DNA from: Blastocatellia bacterium
GTDB lineage: Bacteria; Acidobacteriota; Blastocatellia; Pyrinomonadales; Pyrinomonadaceae
Direction of reading: 5' to 3'
Assembly: GCA_003175865.1 (NCBI GenBank)
Contig: PSRF01000313.1
Location: 1-5,499 of the forward strand
Length of the DNA stretch: 5,499 nucleotides
Below are positions 1 through 5,498 of this stretch, in pieces. The stretch's first letter is position 1. Each line of letters opens with the position of its first letter. The translations under genes and the position numbers were made by a program. The notes beneath the pieces are model-generated. The model made no database searches. It was not told the DNA's origin and saw nothing but the letters and a program-made list of their open reading frames with translations.

Positions 1-564
1 GGGCGCGCACCTATCTCCGTCGATGTACGAGTGGTAGCGGCGACAAACAGGGATTTAAAGGCTGCCGTTGATGCGGGGGAATTCCGGGGCGATCTGTACT
101 TTCGGCTGGCTGTGTTTCCATTGGAGGTCCCTCCATTGCGAGAACGTGGTGATGACGTCGAGCTGTTAGCGCGACACTTCGCTGCGCAAGTTGGCAAGGA
201 ACTTCGTGGCCGGGAAGCAACGTTGAGTCCTTCGACGTTAGAGACCCTGAAACAGCACCGTTGGCCTGGGAACGTGCGCGAATTAGAGAATGCTATTGAG
301 CGTGCATGCATTCTCACTGACACGCTGGTGCTCGAACCAAAAGATCTGGGGCTAACCCCAAGTGACGCTGCGAATGAAACCGTTGCAGACGTTGATTTGT
401 CAGGGACGCTGTCCGACGTTGCTCACCGGGCGCTCCGCGTTGTCGAACGAAAGAAGATTCAGAAAGCACTTGAGACCAACGACGGAAACAAGGGTCGTGC
501 TGCCGAGGATCTGGGTATCAGCTACAAAACTCTGCTAAACAAAATGAAGGAATACACTCTCTGA
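1..564 (+). CDS. Sigma-54-dependent transcriptional activator (NtrC family), C-terminal part
   Basis: Only the last 187 residues are present; the frame is open from base 1, so the gene begins before the window. What remains is the second half of the AAA+ ATPase domain and the DNA-binding domain of an activator that remodels sigma-54 RNA polymerase. Visible in order: the sensor I region RVVAATNRDL (residues 10-19); FRGDLYFRLAVFPLEVPPL followed by RER (28-49); the sensor II/arginine region WPGNVRELENAIERA (88-102); a variable linker (about 110-145); and a Fis-type helix-turn-helix (about 148-187) containing NKGRAAEDLGISYKTLLNKM. Walker A/B and the GAFTGA loop lie upstream and cannot be checked, nor can a receiver or sensor domain. 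The gene stops 7 bases before murJ, so the two may share a transcript. Its target is unknown; I found no convincing -24/-12 promoter in the window. Confidence 0.96.
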   Translation, partial: GRAPISVDVRVVAATNRDLKAAVDAGEFRGDLYFRLAVFPLEVPPLRERGDDVELLARHFAAQVGKELRGREATLSPSTLETLKQHRWPGNVRELENAIERACILTDTLVLEPKDLGLTPSDAANETVADVDLSGTLSDVAHRALRVVERKKIQKALETNDGNKGRAAEDLGISYKTLLNKMKEYTL

Positions 565-571
565 TTCTCTG

Positions 572-2320
572 ATGGACGAACCTTCCAACTCGAATGGCGA
601 CGCAACAACGACGCCTACTTCCACAAGACAAACCGACTCGGCAACTCTAGTTTTCGACAATGATCCCGGCCGAATTGCTGGTGAGAGACTCGAACAGATC
701 GGGGCCAGTGGCGGCCGAATGCATGCGGGTGAAGCTCCACGACCGGAACCGAGCTCAAGTAAGTCAGCATTCCTGGTAGGCTTTGGAATCTTAATCAGCC
801 GTATTGTCGGACTCATACGTCAACGTGTCTTTGCGTACTACTTCGGAAGTTCAGGCGCGGGCGATGCCTTCACTGCAGCTTTCCGCATACCTAACTTTCT
901 GCAAAACGTTTTTGGTGAAGGTGCGCTCTCCGCGTCATTCATACCTGTCTACGCCAAACTGCTGGCACACAAAGACGAGAAAGAAGCGGCGCGTGTAGCG
1001 AATGCGGTGTTCAGCTTGCTGGCGCTCGTGACGTCGATCATTGTTCTGATCGGCGTTCTCTTTACGCCAGTGTTTGTGACGTTAATCGCCGGAGGGTTTC
1101 AGGATGAGCGCCGCGAATTAACGATCACATTGGTGCGAATTTTATTCCCGGGTGCCGGACTGTTAGTACTCTCTGCCTGGTGTCTTGGAGTGCTGAACAG
1201 TCATCATCGGTTTTTCATTTCCTACACCGCGCCAGTTGCGTGGAATGCTTGCATCATTGCGGCGCTGATCTTTTTTGGCAGGCGAGTCGACCTGGCCCCG
1301 TTGGCGGTTGCAACTGCATGGGCGTCTGTCGCCGGTAGCGCGCTTCAATTTGGGGTCCAGGTTCCCACCGTTCTTCATCTAATACATCATTTCCGTCCGA
1401 CGTTCGCCATTGCGGATGCACATGTCCGGCAGGTTGTGCGCAACTTCTTTCCGGTTTTCATGAGTCGTGGCGTGGTGCAGATATCCGCATTCGTGGACGC
1501 ATTACTTGCAAGTTATCTTGGGACAGGAGCAGTTGTAGCTCTCAATTACGCGCAGAGTCTTTACACTTTGCCCGTAAGTTTGTTTGGCATGTCGGTATCA
1601 GCAGCCGAGCTGCCCACAATGTCAAAGGCGATCGGTGCATCGGATGTCGTTGCCGAGACATTGCGCAAGCGACTTGATGCAGGCCTGCACCGCATAGCGT
1701 TTTTCATCGTTCCGTCATCGATGGCATTTCTGGCACTCGGCGACGTTATCGCGGCGGTGCTGTACCAAACAGGAAAGTTCACACGCTCTGACTCCACATT
1801 TGTTTGGGCCATCCTCGCAGGCTCTTCAGTTGGATTACTCGCCTCGACTCTGGGACGTCTTTACTCATCAACTTACTACGCGCTCCACGACACGCGAACA
1901 CCTCTAATGTATGCGGTAGTACGCGTCGCACTCACCACCGGACTCGGATACTTGTGCTCCTTGCCGCTGCCGCGTTTGCTGGGAATCGATGTACGTTGGG
2001 GAGTAGCAGGTTTGACTGCCTCGGCTGGTATCGCAGGCTGGGTCGAGTTTGTTTTGCTTCGCCGATCGTTAAACAAGCGAATCGGGAAGACAGGTTTGGC
2101 CCCGTCGTTCGTCGCAAAACTATGGTCGGGCGCCATTGTCGGTGCTGCGATCGGATGGGCCTTTAAGCTTCTTCTGGGCAGGCGTCATCCATTCATTCTC
2201 GCCTTGGTCGTACTCGATGCCTATGGCTTCACTTACTTTGGCGTAACGGCCGCCCTTGGCATCCGGGAGGCCAAAACAATAGTCGGCCGCGGCCTTCGAT
2301 TACTAGGAATTCGCACTTAA
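572..2320 (+). CDS. murJ: Lipid II flippase MurJ (MviN family)
   Basis: An inner-membrane MOP-superfamily protein that moves lipid II across the membrane for peptidoglycan assembly. The 582 residues exceed the roughly 510 of E. coli MurJ because of a hydrophilic Ser/Thr-rich N-terminus (residues 1-62) before the first membrane helix. From residue 64 there are at least a dozen hydrophobic segments. Family motifs include ISRIVGLIRQ (75-84), GDAFTAAFRIPNFL (97-110), FGEGALSASFIPVY (114-127) and LPVSLFGMSVSAAELP (333-348). By hand alignment to E. coli, R77, R83, D98 and E116 match R18, R24, D39 and E57, but Q111 and S329 stand where E. coli has the required R52 and R270. The start is the ATG 7 bases after the activator's stop. 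No good Shine-Dalgarno is spaced for it (AAGGA at 547-551 is about 20 bases away), so coupling to the upstream gene is possible. ATG 719 (residue 50) is an alternative start that keeps all helices. Confidence 0.95.
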   Translation: MDEPSNSNGDATTTPTSTRQTDSATLVFDNDPGRIAGERLEQIGASGGRMHAGEAPRPEPSSSKSAFLVGFGILISRIVGLIRQRVFAYYFGSSGAGDAFTAAFRIPNFLQNVFGEGALSASFIPVYAKLLAHKDEKEAARVANAVFSLLALVTSIIVLIGVLFTPVFVTLIAGGFQDERRELTITLVRILFPGAGLLVLSAWCLGVLNSHHRFFISYTAPVAWNACIIAALIFFGRRVDLAPLAVATAWASVAGSALQFGVQVPTVLHLIHHFRPTFAIADAHVRQVVRNFFPVFMSRGVVQISAFVDALLASYLGTGAVVALNYAQSLYTLPVSLFGMSVSAAELPTMSKAIGASDVVAETLRKRLDAGLHRIAFFIVPSSMAFLALGDVIAAVLYQTGKFTRSDSTFVWAILAGSSVGLLASTLGRLYSSTYYALHDTRTPLMYAVVRVALTTGLGYLCSLPLPRLLGIDVRWGVAGLTASAGIAGWVEFVLLRRSLNKRIGKTGLAPSFVAKLWSGAIVGAAIGWAFKLLLGRRHPFILALVVLDAYGFTYFGVTAALGIREAKTIVGRGLRLLGIRT

Positions 2321-2321
2321 A

Positions 2322-2344
2322 GCAGGCGGTCCCTGGGGCAGGCG
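2322..2344. repeat. Direct repeat of GCAGGCG just after murJ
   Basis: GCAGGCG occurs at 2322-2328 and again at 2338-2344, immediately behind the murJ stop codon. The same heptamer recurs at 2388-2394 inside the hairpin below, and GCAGGC again at 2562-2567. This looks like debris of a GC-rich intergenic repeat family; no coding sequence is apparent here. Confidence 0.45.
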
Positions 2345-2383
2345 TCCTCGACTTTTGTTAGCCCTAGAGTCGTCTTTAAGGAA

Positions 2384-2414
2384 GCTGGCAGGCGAGGAAG
2401 CCTGCGCTCCCAGC
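2384..2414. repeat. GCAGGC/GCCTGC hairpin repeat
   Basis: GCAGGC (2388-2393) and GCCTGC (2400-2405) form a perfect 6-bp stem around the loop GAGGAA. An outer GCTG (2384-2387) can pair with CAGC (2411-2414) across a five-base bulge on the 3' side. No T-run follows, so it is not an intrinsic terminator. The wording (GCAGGC, purine-rich loop, GCCTGCGCTCCCAG) resembles, from memory, a dispersed intergenic repeat of acidobacterial genomes; a genome-wide search is needed to confirm this. Confidence 0.5.
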
Positions 2415-2455
2415 AGTGCAGCTTGGGTTCTAATTTCCCGAAAAAGCGCCATTTT

Positions 2456-2483
2456 TTGACAAAAGCGAGGCTGAAAATATTTT
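2456..2483 (+). promoter_or_regulatory. Candidate sigma-70 promoter upstream of the 2575 terminator
   Basis: A perfect -35 box TTGACA (2456-2461) is followed after 16 bases by TATTTT (2478-2483), a 4/6 match to TATAAT, in a strongly AT-rich stretch. Transcription would begin near 2490. A weak dyad, CTGA (2471-2474) with TCAG (2486-2489), spans the -10 box and could be an operator. The promoter lies 190 bases ahead of the preferred nnr start with a terminator in between, so it would drive a short RNA, or nnr only by readthrough. Confidence 0.4.
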
Positions 2484-2489
2484 TCTCAG

Positions 2490-2598
2490 ATTTTTCTGGA
2501 AGCGCATTGGCATTGGGACTTTTTACATAACATCCTGGAAAAAACGGACGGTTGGCGGGCGGCAGGCAGGTGGCAAGGCGGCCTCGGCCGCCTTTTTT
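2490..2598 (+). ncRNA. Possible small RNA or attenuated leader (about 110 nt)
   Basis: Inferred only from signals at both ends: a promoter-like TTGACA/TATTTT pair just upstream and a strong intrinsic terminator at 2575-2598. I do not recognise a known RNA family and see no convincing short ORF. Within it, GGCGGC at 2558-2563 could pair with GCCGCC at 2587-2592, the 3' side of the terminator stem, which would be an antiterminator-like alternative fold. It may instead be just the 3' untranslated end of the murJ transcript. Confidence 0.25.
2575..2598 (+). terminator. Strong intrinsic (Rho-independent) terminator
   Basis: AAGGCGGCC (2575-2583) and GGCCGCCTT (2586-2594) are perfect 9-base inverted complements separated by TC. 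In RNA the innermost pairs would open to make a normal loop. The 3' arm runs into six consecutive T (2593-2598), then GTTTTT. The T-run lies on the + strand side only, so it terminates rightward transcription from murJ or from the candidate promoter at 2456. It also argues that nnr translation begins downstream of this point. Confidence 0.88.
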
Positions 2599-2645
2599 GT
2601 TTTTCGAGGAAAAGCCGCTCGTCCCTTTCTCGCTAAAAACGTTCA

Positions 2646-2674
2646 TTGACCGTCACCCGGCGCGTTCTTATCAT
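2646..2674 (+). promoter_or_regulatory. Sigma-70-type promoter for nnr-tsaE
   Basis: TTGACC (2646-2651, 5/6 to consensus) and TATCAT (2669-2674, 5/6) are separated by exactly 17 bases. It sits downstream of the terminator at 2575 and just before nnr, where a promoter is expected. With the usual six-base spacing after the -10 box, transcription would start at about 2681, the first base of the preferred GTG start codon, implying a leaderless or nearly leaderless mRNA. Confidence 0.65.
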
Positions 2675-2680
2675 CCTTTT

Positions 2681-4369
2681 GTGCAACCTGTTATCCGTGC
2701 CGCGCAAATGCGGCTAATCGATCGACTGACGACAGAGAACTTTAAGACACCTTCGCTGCTGCTGATGGAGGCAGCCGCAAACTCCTGTCTGCGTGCAATC
2801 GAGTCTCATTTCGATGGGAAGCTGTCAGACAAGACGGCACGTATCCTATGTGGCAGGGGAAACAACGGCGGTGACGGGGCCGCTTTGGCTCGCGCTTTAG
2901 CTCGAGTAGGTGTCCACTGTGACGTCGTGCTATTCGGAAAACTTTCTGAACTTTCCGGCGACGCGGAATCTAACATGCAAGCTGTTAGCGAGTTGGCAAG
3001 TTTCGCTGCCGGTTCAGCTGTTTCTCCTTCGCCATTAACCTTCGTAGAGTGTGACAGCGTTGCGAGTTGGGAGAACATCGCTCGACCGCGAAGATCTTAC
3101 GACTTAATTGTCGACGCGCTTTTTGGAACTGGTTTGACTCGACCACTCGAAGGTGTCTTTCTAAAAGTAATTGAGCACCTCGAGATGTTGCGTGGCGCAC
3201 GTGAACGCGCTGCCGACGTGCATCCACTGATTTTGTCAGTAGATGTACCGTCCGGTCTGAATGCCGACCTGGCACAGCCAATCGGCGCAACTGTACAGGC
3301 AGATCTGACCGTCACTTTCACCGCAGCAAAACCAGCAAACGTTCTATCGCCGGCAGCGGAATTTGGCGGGAAGTTCATCGTTGCAGACATCGGCTCACCC
3401 AGATCACTCGTCGATGCTACGAAGCCAGACCTTTTTCTTATCGACGCTGAAGACGCGCGTAGCTGGCTGACTAAGACTCGGTACACACCAAATTCCTACA
3501 AGAACACACATGGCCATGCCCTGGTTGTGGCCGGGGCCCGTGGATACTTCGGCGCCGCTGCGTTGTGCGGAAATGCAGCGATGCGATCAGGTGCCGGATT
3601 AGTGACAATTGCGACACCCGCGTCTGCACAGTCGACCGTAGCTGCGAACGCGATGTCAGAAGTAATGACGACGGCTTTAGCAGAAACGGATCGCGGTAGC
3701 GTCAGCGACGAAGCAATCGAACATCTCCAGAAGCTCTCCGCGAAAACGACAGCTATTGCTATCGGTCCCGGCCTGACTTCCGACGATGAACGAACGAGAA
3801 AATTTGTCCACAATGTTGTCGCAAACCGAACAACTCCTGTCGTCATTGATGCAGATGGTTTGAATTGTTTGTCGACGTGGCCTCAAGACTTGCGCGGCTC
3901 GGATGAATTTCCGTTGATTCTAACTCCCCACCCTGGCGAGATGCTTCGCCTGATGGGTCAGACTGACAAGTCTGCAATTGACGATCGCGTGTTAGCTGCT
4001 CGCAGCTTCGCTGTCGCTCATCACGTCATCGTTGTCTTGAAAGGTCCGCGTCAGTTAATCGCAACTCCGGATGGCCGAGTGTTTATTAATGCGACGGGAA
4101 ATGCCGGACTCGGAACTGCAGGCGCCGGCGACACGTTGACGGGACTAATAGTGGGATTCATCAGCCAAGCCCAAGCGACACTGGGCAGCAATGCAGATTC
4201 TTTGGAAGCAACTATTGCCGCGCTGTACGTCGGTGGTCTGGCAGGAGACTTCGCAGCAAGTGAGATTGGAATGCGAACGATGGTAGCTTCGGATATTCGT
4301 GAACACTTCAGCCATGCCATCCGCTTTTTGGATCCAGACGGTGAACGGCCTCCGACAACTCATACATGA
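2681..4369 (+). CDS. nnr: Bifunctional NAD(P)H-hydrate epimerase / ADP-dependent NAD(P)H-hydrate dehydratase
   Basis: A cofactor-repair enzyme: the N-terminal half interconverts R- and S-NAD(P)HX and the C-terminal half dehydrates S-NAD(P)HX back to NAD(P)H using ADP. Numbered from the GTG (562 residues), the YjeF_N domain (about 1-245) shows AAQMRLIDRLTTEN (7-20), GRGNNGGDGAALARAL (58-73), DALFGTGLTRPLEG (145-158) and VDVPSGLNAD (187-196). The ribokinase-like dehydratase domain (about 255-550) shows THGHALVVAGARG (276-288), GPGL (362-365), VIDADGLN (388-395), LTPHPGE (414-420), LKGP (453-456) and TGNAGLGTAGAGDTLTG (472-488) with D484 as the likely catalytic Asp. The frame is open back to a TTG at 2552, but that extension covers the terminator and shows no family similarity. 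GTG 2681 gives a family-like N-terminus (VQPVIRAAQMR); ATG 2708 is the alternative. No Shine-Dalgarno is visible. The stop overlaps tsaE. Confidence 0.95.
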   Translation: MQPVIRAAQMRLIDRLTTENFKTPSLLLMEAAANSCLRAIESHFDGKLSDKTARILCGRGNNGGDGAALARALARVGVHCDVVLFGKLSELSGDAESNMQAVSELASFAAGSAVSPSPLTFVECDSVASWENIARPRRSYDLIVDALFGTGLTRPLEGVFLKVIEHLEMLRGARERAADVHPLILSVDVPSGLNADLAQPIGATVQADLTVTFTAAKPANVLSPAAEFGGKFIVADIGSPRSLVDATKPDLFLIDAEDARSWLTKTRYTPNSYKNTHGHALVVAGARGYFGAAALCGNAAMRSGAGLVTIATPASAQSTVAANAMSEVMTTALAETDRGSVSDEAIEHLQKLSAKTTAIAIGPGLTSDDERTRKFVHNVVANRTTPVVIDADGLNCLSTWPQDLRGSDEFPLILTPHPGEMLRLMGQTDKSAIDDRVLAARSFAVAHHVIVVLKGPRQLIATPDGRVFINATGNAGLGTAGAGDTLTGLIVGFISQAQATLGSNADSLEATIAALYVGGLAGDFAASEIGMRTMVASDIREHFSHAIRFLDPDGERPPTTHT

Positions 4370-4815
4370 AATCATCGTTATTCATTCAAACTGGCGAACT
4401 CATCAGTTCCTCCCCTGAAGATACCTTTAACTACGGCTTTCAACTCGGCGAACAACTGCAAGGCGGCGAGATTCTCTTGCTCAGTGGACCACTCGGTGCG
4501 GGTAAGACAATGTTTGTAAAAGGAATTTGCTCGGCACTCGGAATTGAGCAAGAAAATGTAACTAGCCCATCGTTCACGCTGGTCAATCCTTATGACGGAC
4601 GGCTACGCTTATATCACGTCGACCTATACAGGCTTGATGAAGGCGCCAGTGCAGCACACGCCGTTGACCTTGATGATTTGCTGTCGGACGAAGAAGGGGT
4701 GATTGTTATCGAGTGGGCGGAGCGAATGGGAAACTACCCGCTGCCTGAACTGGTGCTGAGGATTGCGATCGAGGGAGATGGAGAGTCGCCAAGACGAATT
4801 AGGATTAGCACGTAA
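4366..4815 (+). CDS. tsaE: tRNA threonylcarbamoyladenosine biosynthesis ATPase TsaE (YjeE)
   Basis: A small cytoplasmic P-loop ATPase that works with TsaB and TsaD, after TsaC makes threonylcarbamoyl-AMP, to install t6A37 on ANN-decoding tRNAs. The 149 residues fit the family length. Visible motifs are Walker A GPLGAGKT (41-48), the TSPSFTLVNPY strand and loop (66-76), YHVDLYRL (83-90) with the conserved Asp, and the IEWAERMG segment (115-122), matching the EW motif seen in E. coli TsaE. The ATG overlaps the nnr stop as ATGA and no separate Shine-Dalgarno is evident, so translation is probably coupled to nnr. The neighbourhood matches the conserved yjeF-yjeE pairing. The C-terminus ends in a short charged tail. 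No partner genes (tsaB, tsaC, tsaD) lie in the window. Confidence 0.96.
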   Translation: MKSSLFIQTGELISSSPEDTFNYGFQLGEQLQGGEILLLSGPLGAGKTMFVKGICSALGIEQENVTSPSFTLVNPYDGRLRLYHVDLYRLDEGASAAHAVDLDDLLSDEEGVIVIEWAERMGNYPLPELVLRIAIEGDGESPRRIRIST

Positions 4816-4825
4816 CCGCTTTACT

Positions 4826-4954
4826 CTCATTTGTCATTGGTCATTTGACATTGACCATTCGTCATTTAAGAAGTCGAGCGTTTCAAAGTCAAAGACCTCA
4901 GACCATATTCGGAAATGACAAATGGTCAATGTCAAATGACCAATGACAAATCGG
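4826..4954. repeat. Long inverted repeat made of tandem 7-base units
   Basis: The arms at 4829-4867 and 4913-4951 are 39 bases each and reverse complements with one mismatch (C4860, opposite A4920), flanking a 45-base spacer. Each arm is also a tandem heptamer array: 4826-4867 divides into six 7-mers close to GTCATTK, and 4913-4954 into six close to MAATGAC. The spacer carries similar 7-mers (CAAAGTC, AAAGACC, TCAGACC at 4884-4904). The arms could form a large stem-loop in RNA or a cruciform in DNA. No T-run follows the 3' arm, so it does not look like an intrinsic terminator. It fills the gap between tsaE and the bacilliredoxin gene and reminds me of heptanucleotide intergenic repeats in other bacteria, which is resemblance only. 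Confidence 0.9.
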
Positions 4955-4958
4955 TTTG

Positions 4959-4967
4959 TGTTAAGAT
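4959..4967 (+). promoter_or_regulatory. Possible extended -10 promoter for the bacilliredoxin gene
   Basis: TGT followed by TAAGAT (4962-4967, 4/6 to TATAAT) makes a TGN extended -10 element. The expected start near 4974 leaves a short leader containing the Shine-Dalgarno at 4986. No good -35 hexamer stands 16-18 bases upstream; that position falls in the right arm of the inverted repeat. The call is weak and rests mainly on position. Confidence 0.3.
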
Positions 4968-4985
4968 TTGTCGCACAATTTATTC

Positions 4986-4991
4986 AAGGAG
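4986..4991 (+). promoter_or_regulatory. Shine-Dalgarno AAGGAG, spaced for two competing starts
   Basis: AAGGAG is the clearest ribosome-binding site in the window. It lies 3 bases before ATG 4995, which opens only a 14-codon frame (stop 5037-5039), and 10 bases before TTG 5002, which opens the bacilliredoxin frame. The ATG spacing is short and the TTG spacing a little long, so the site does not settle the start by itself. Confidence 0.75.
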
Positions 4992-5001
4992 AAAATGAGC
5001 G

Positions 5002-5421
5002 TTGCCTTATCCGGAAATAATGATTCGACCAATGCGTGAGGATTTGACTCGTTTGGGTTTTCAAGAACTGAAGACAGTAGACGCTGTTGACGAGACGATT
5101 CCGAAGGGTTCGGGAACCTTGATGGTTGTCGTGAATTCCATTTGCGGTTGCGCGGCAGGTAAAGCGCGCCCTGGTGTTGCACTCGCACTTCAAAACGATG
5201 CGCGACCTGACCAACTCGCAACAGTGTTCGCGGGTGCAGACATAGACGCAACAGAACGCGCGCGCAGCTACATGACGGGATACGGACCATCCTCACCATC
5301 GATAGCGCTTTTCAAGAACGGCGAACTCGTCTACATGTTGGAGCGATTCCAAATAGAGGGACGCGACGCAACTCAGATTGCCGATGAACTGAAACGTGCG
5401 TTCAACTTACATTGTTCGTGA
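5002..5421 (+). CDS. BrxA/BrxB-family bacilliredoxin (YphP/YqiW family)
   Basis: A small cytoplasmic thiol-disulfide protein. Family members in Bacillus remove bacillithiol from S-bacillithiolated proteins and have weak disulfide isomerase activity. The 139 residues match the family length. Visible motifs: YPEIMIRPMREDLTRLGF (3-20), VVVNSICGCAAGKARPG (42-58) with the CGC active site (C48, C50), TVFAGADIDATERARSYMTG (74-93), GPSSPSIALF (95-104) and the C-terminal Cys of LHCS (C138). In-frame TGA at 4996-4998 rules out an earlier start in this frame, leaving TTG 5002 (MPYPEIM) or ATG 5020. Alternatively, one extra T at 5007-5008 has shifted the frame from ATG 4995: removing it gives MSVAYPEIM, close to Bacillus MSMAYEEYM. 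It appears monocistronic, bracketed by heptamer repeats. Whether this organism makes bacillithiol cannot be told from the window; the partner thiol could differ. Confidence 0.93.
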   Translation: MPYPEIMIRPMREDLTRLGFQELKTVDAVDETIPKGSGTLMVVVNSICGCAAGKARPGVALALQNDARPDQLATVFAGADIDATERARSYMTGYGPSSPSIALFKNGELVYMLERFQIEGRDATQIADELKRAFNLHCS

Positions 5422-5422
5422 T

Positions 5423-5498
5423 GTACTTTGGTCTTTGATCCGGTGCACCGAGATTGACATGCAACGAGCAATAAAGAGGACTACGAAGTACAAAGAAC
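5423..5498. repeat. Degenerate heptamer inverted repeat after the bacilliredoxin gene
   Basis: Immediately after the stop codon, GTACTTT and GGTCTTT (5423-5436) lie opposite GAAGTAC and AAAGAAC (5485-5498), which read GTTCTTT and GTACTTC on the other strand. The outer pair matches at 6 of 7 positions and the next at 4 of 7. GGTCTTTGA (5430-5438) is the exact complement of TCAAAGACC at 4889-4897 in the spacer of the first element. The centre holds the palindrome CGGTGCACCG (5441-5450). The element reaches the window edge and may continue. No intrinsic terminator for the gene is visible here. Confidence 0.45.

Noticed and set aside
1804..2166. 120-codon same-strand frame inside murJ
   Set aside because: It overlaps conserved MurJ coding sequence in another frame, is rich in Arg and Cys without domain signature, and has no ribosome site.
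2508..2522. Sigma-54 (-24/-12) promoter suggested by TGGCAT at 2508-2513
   Set aside because: The -12 element should contain a GC doublet (TTGC-like); the sequence at the right spacing is CTTT, so the invariant element is missing despite the sigma-54 activator nearby.
2552..2680. N-terminal extension of nnr from a TTG at 2552
   Set aside because: The frame is open, but it runs through the intrinsic terminator and the promoter, encodes low-complexity Arg/Pro/Phe-rich residues, and lacks similarity to the family, whose N-terminus begins near the AAQM motif.
3097..3846. Long antisense open frames opposite nnr
   Set aside because: They lie wholly within a confidently identified gene, show no recognisable motifs or ribosome sites, and follow from codon bias of the sense strand.
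4826..4954. CRISPR array or intrinsic terminator
   Set aside because: The repeat units are 7 bases with no unique spacers between them and the two arrays are inverted, which is unlike CRISPR. No T-run follows the right arm, and the 45-base loop is too long for a standard intrinsic terminator.
4995..5039. Fourteen-codon ORF from ATG 4995 as a real peptide gene
   Set aside because: It has a good Shine-Dalgarno but overlaps the bacilliredoxin frame and resembles no known peptide; it is better explained as a start-site artefact or a frameshift remnant.
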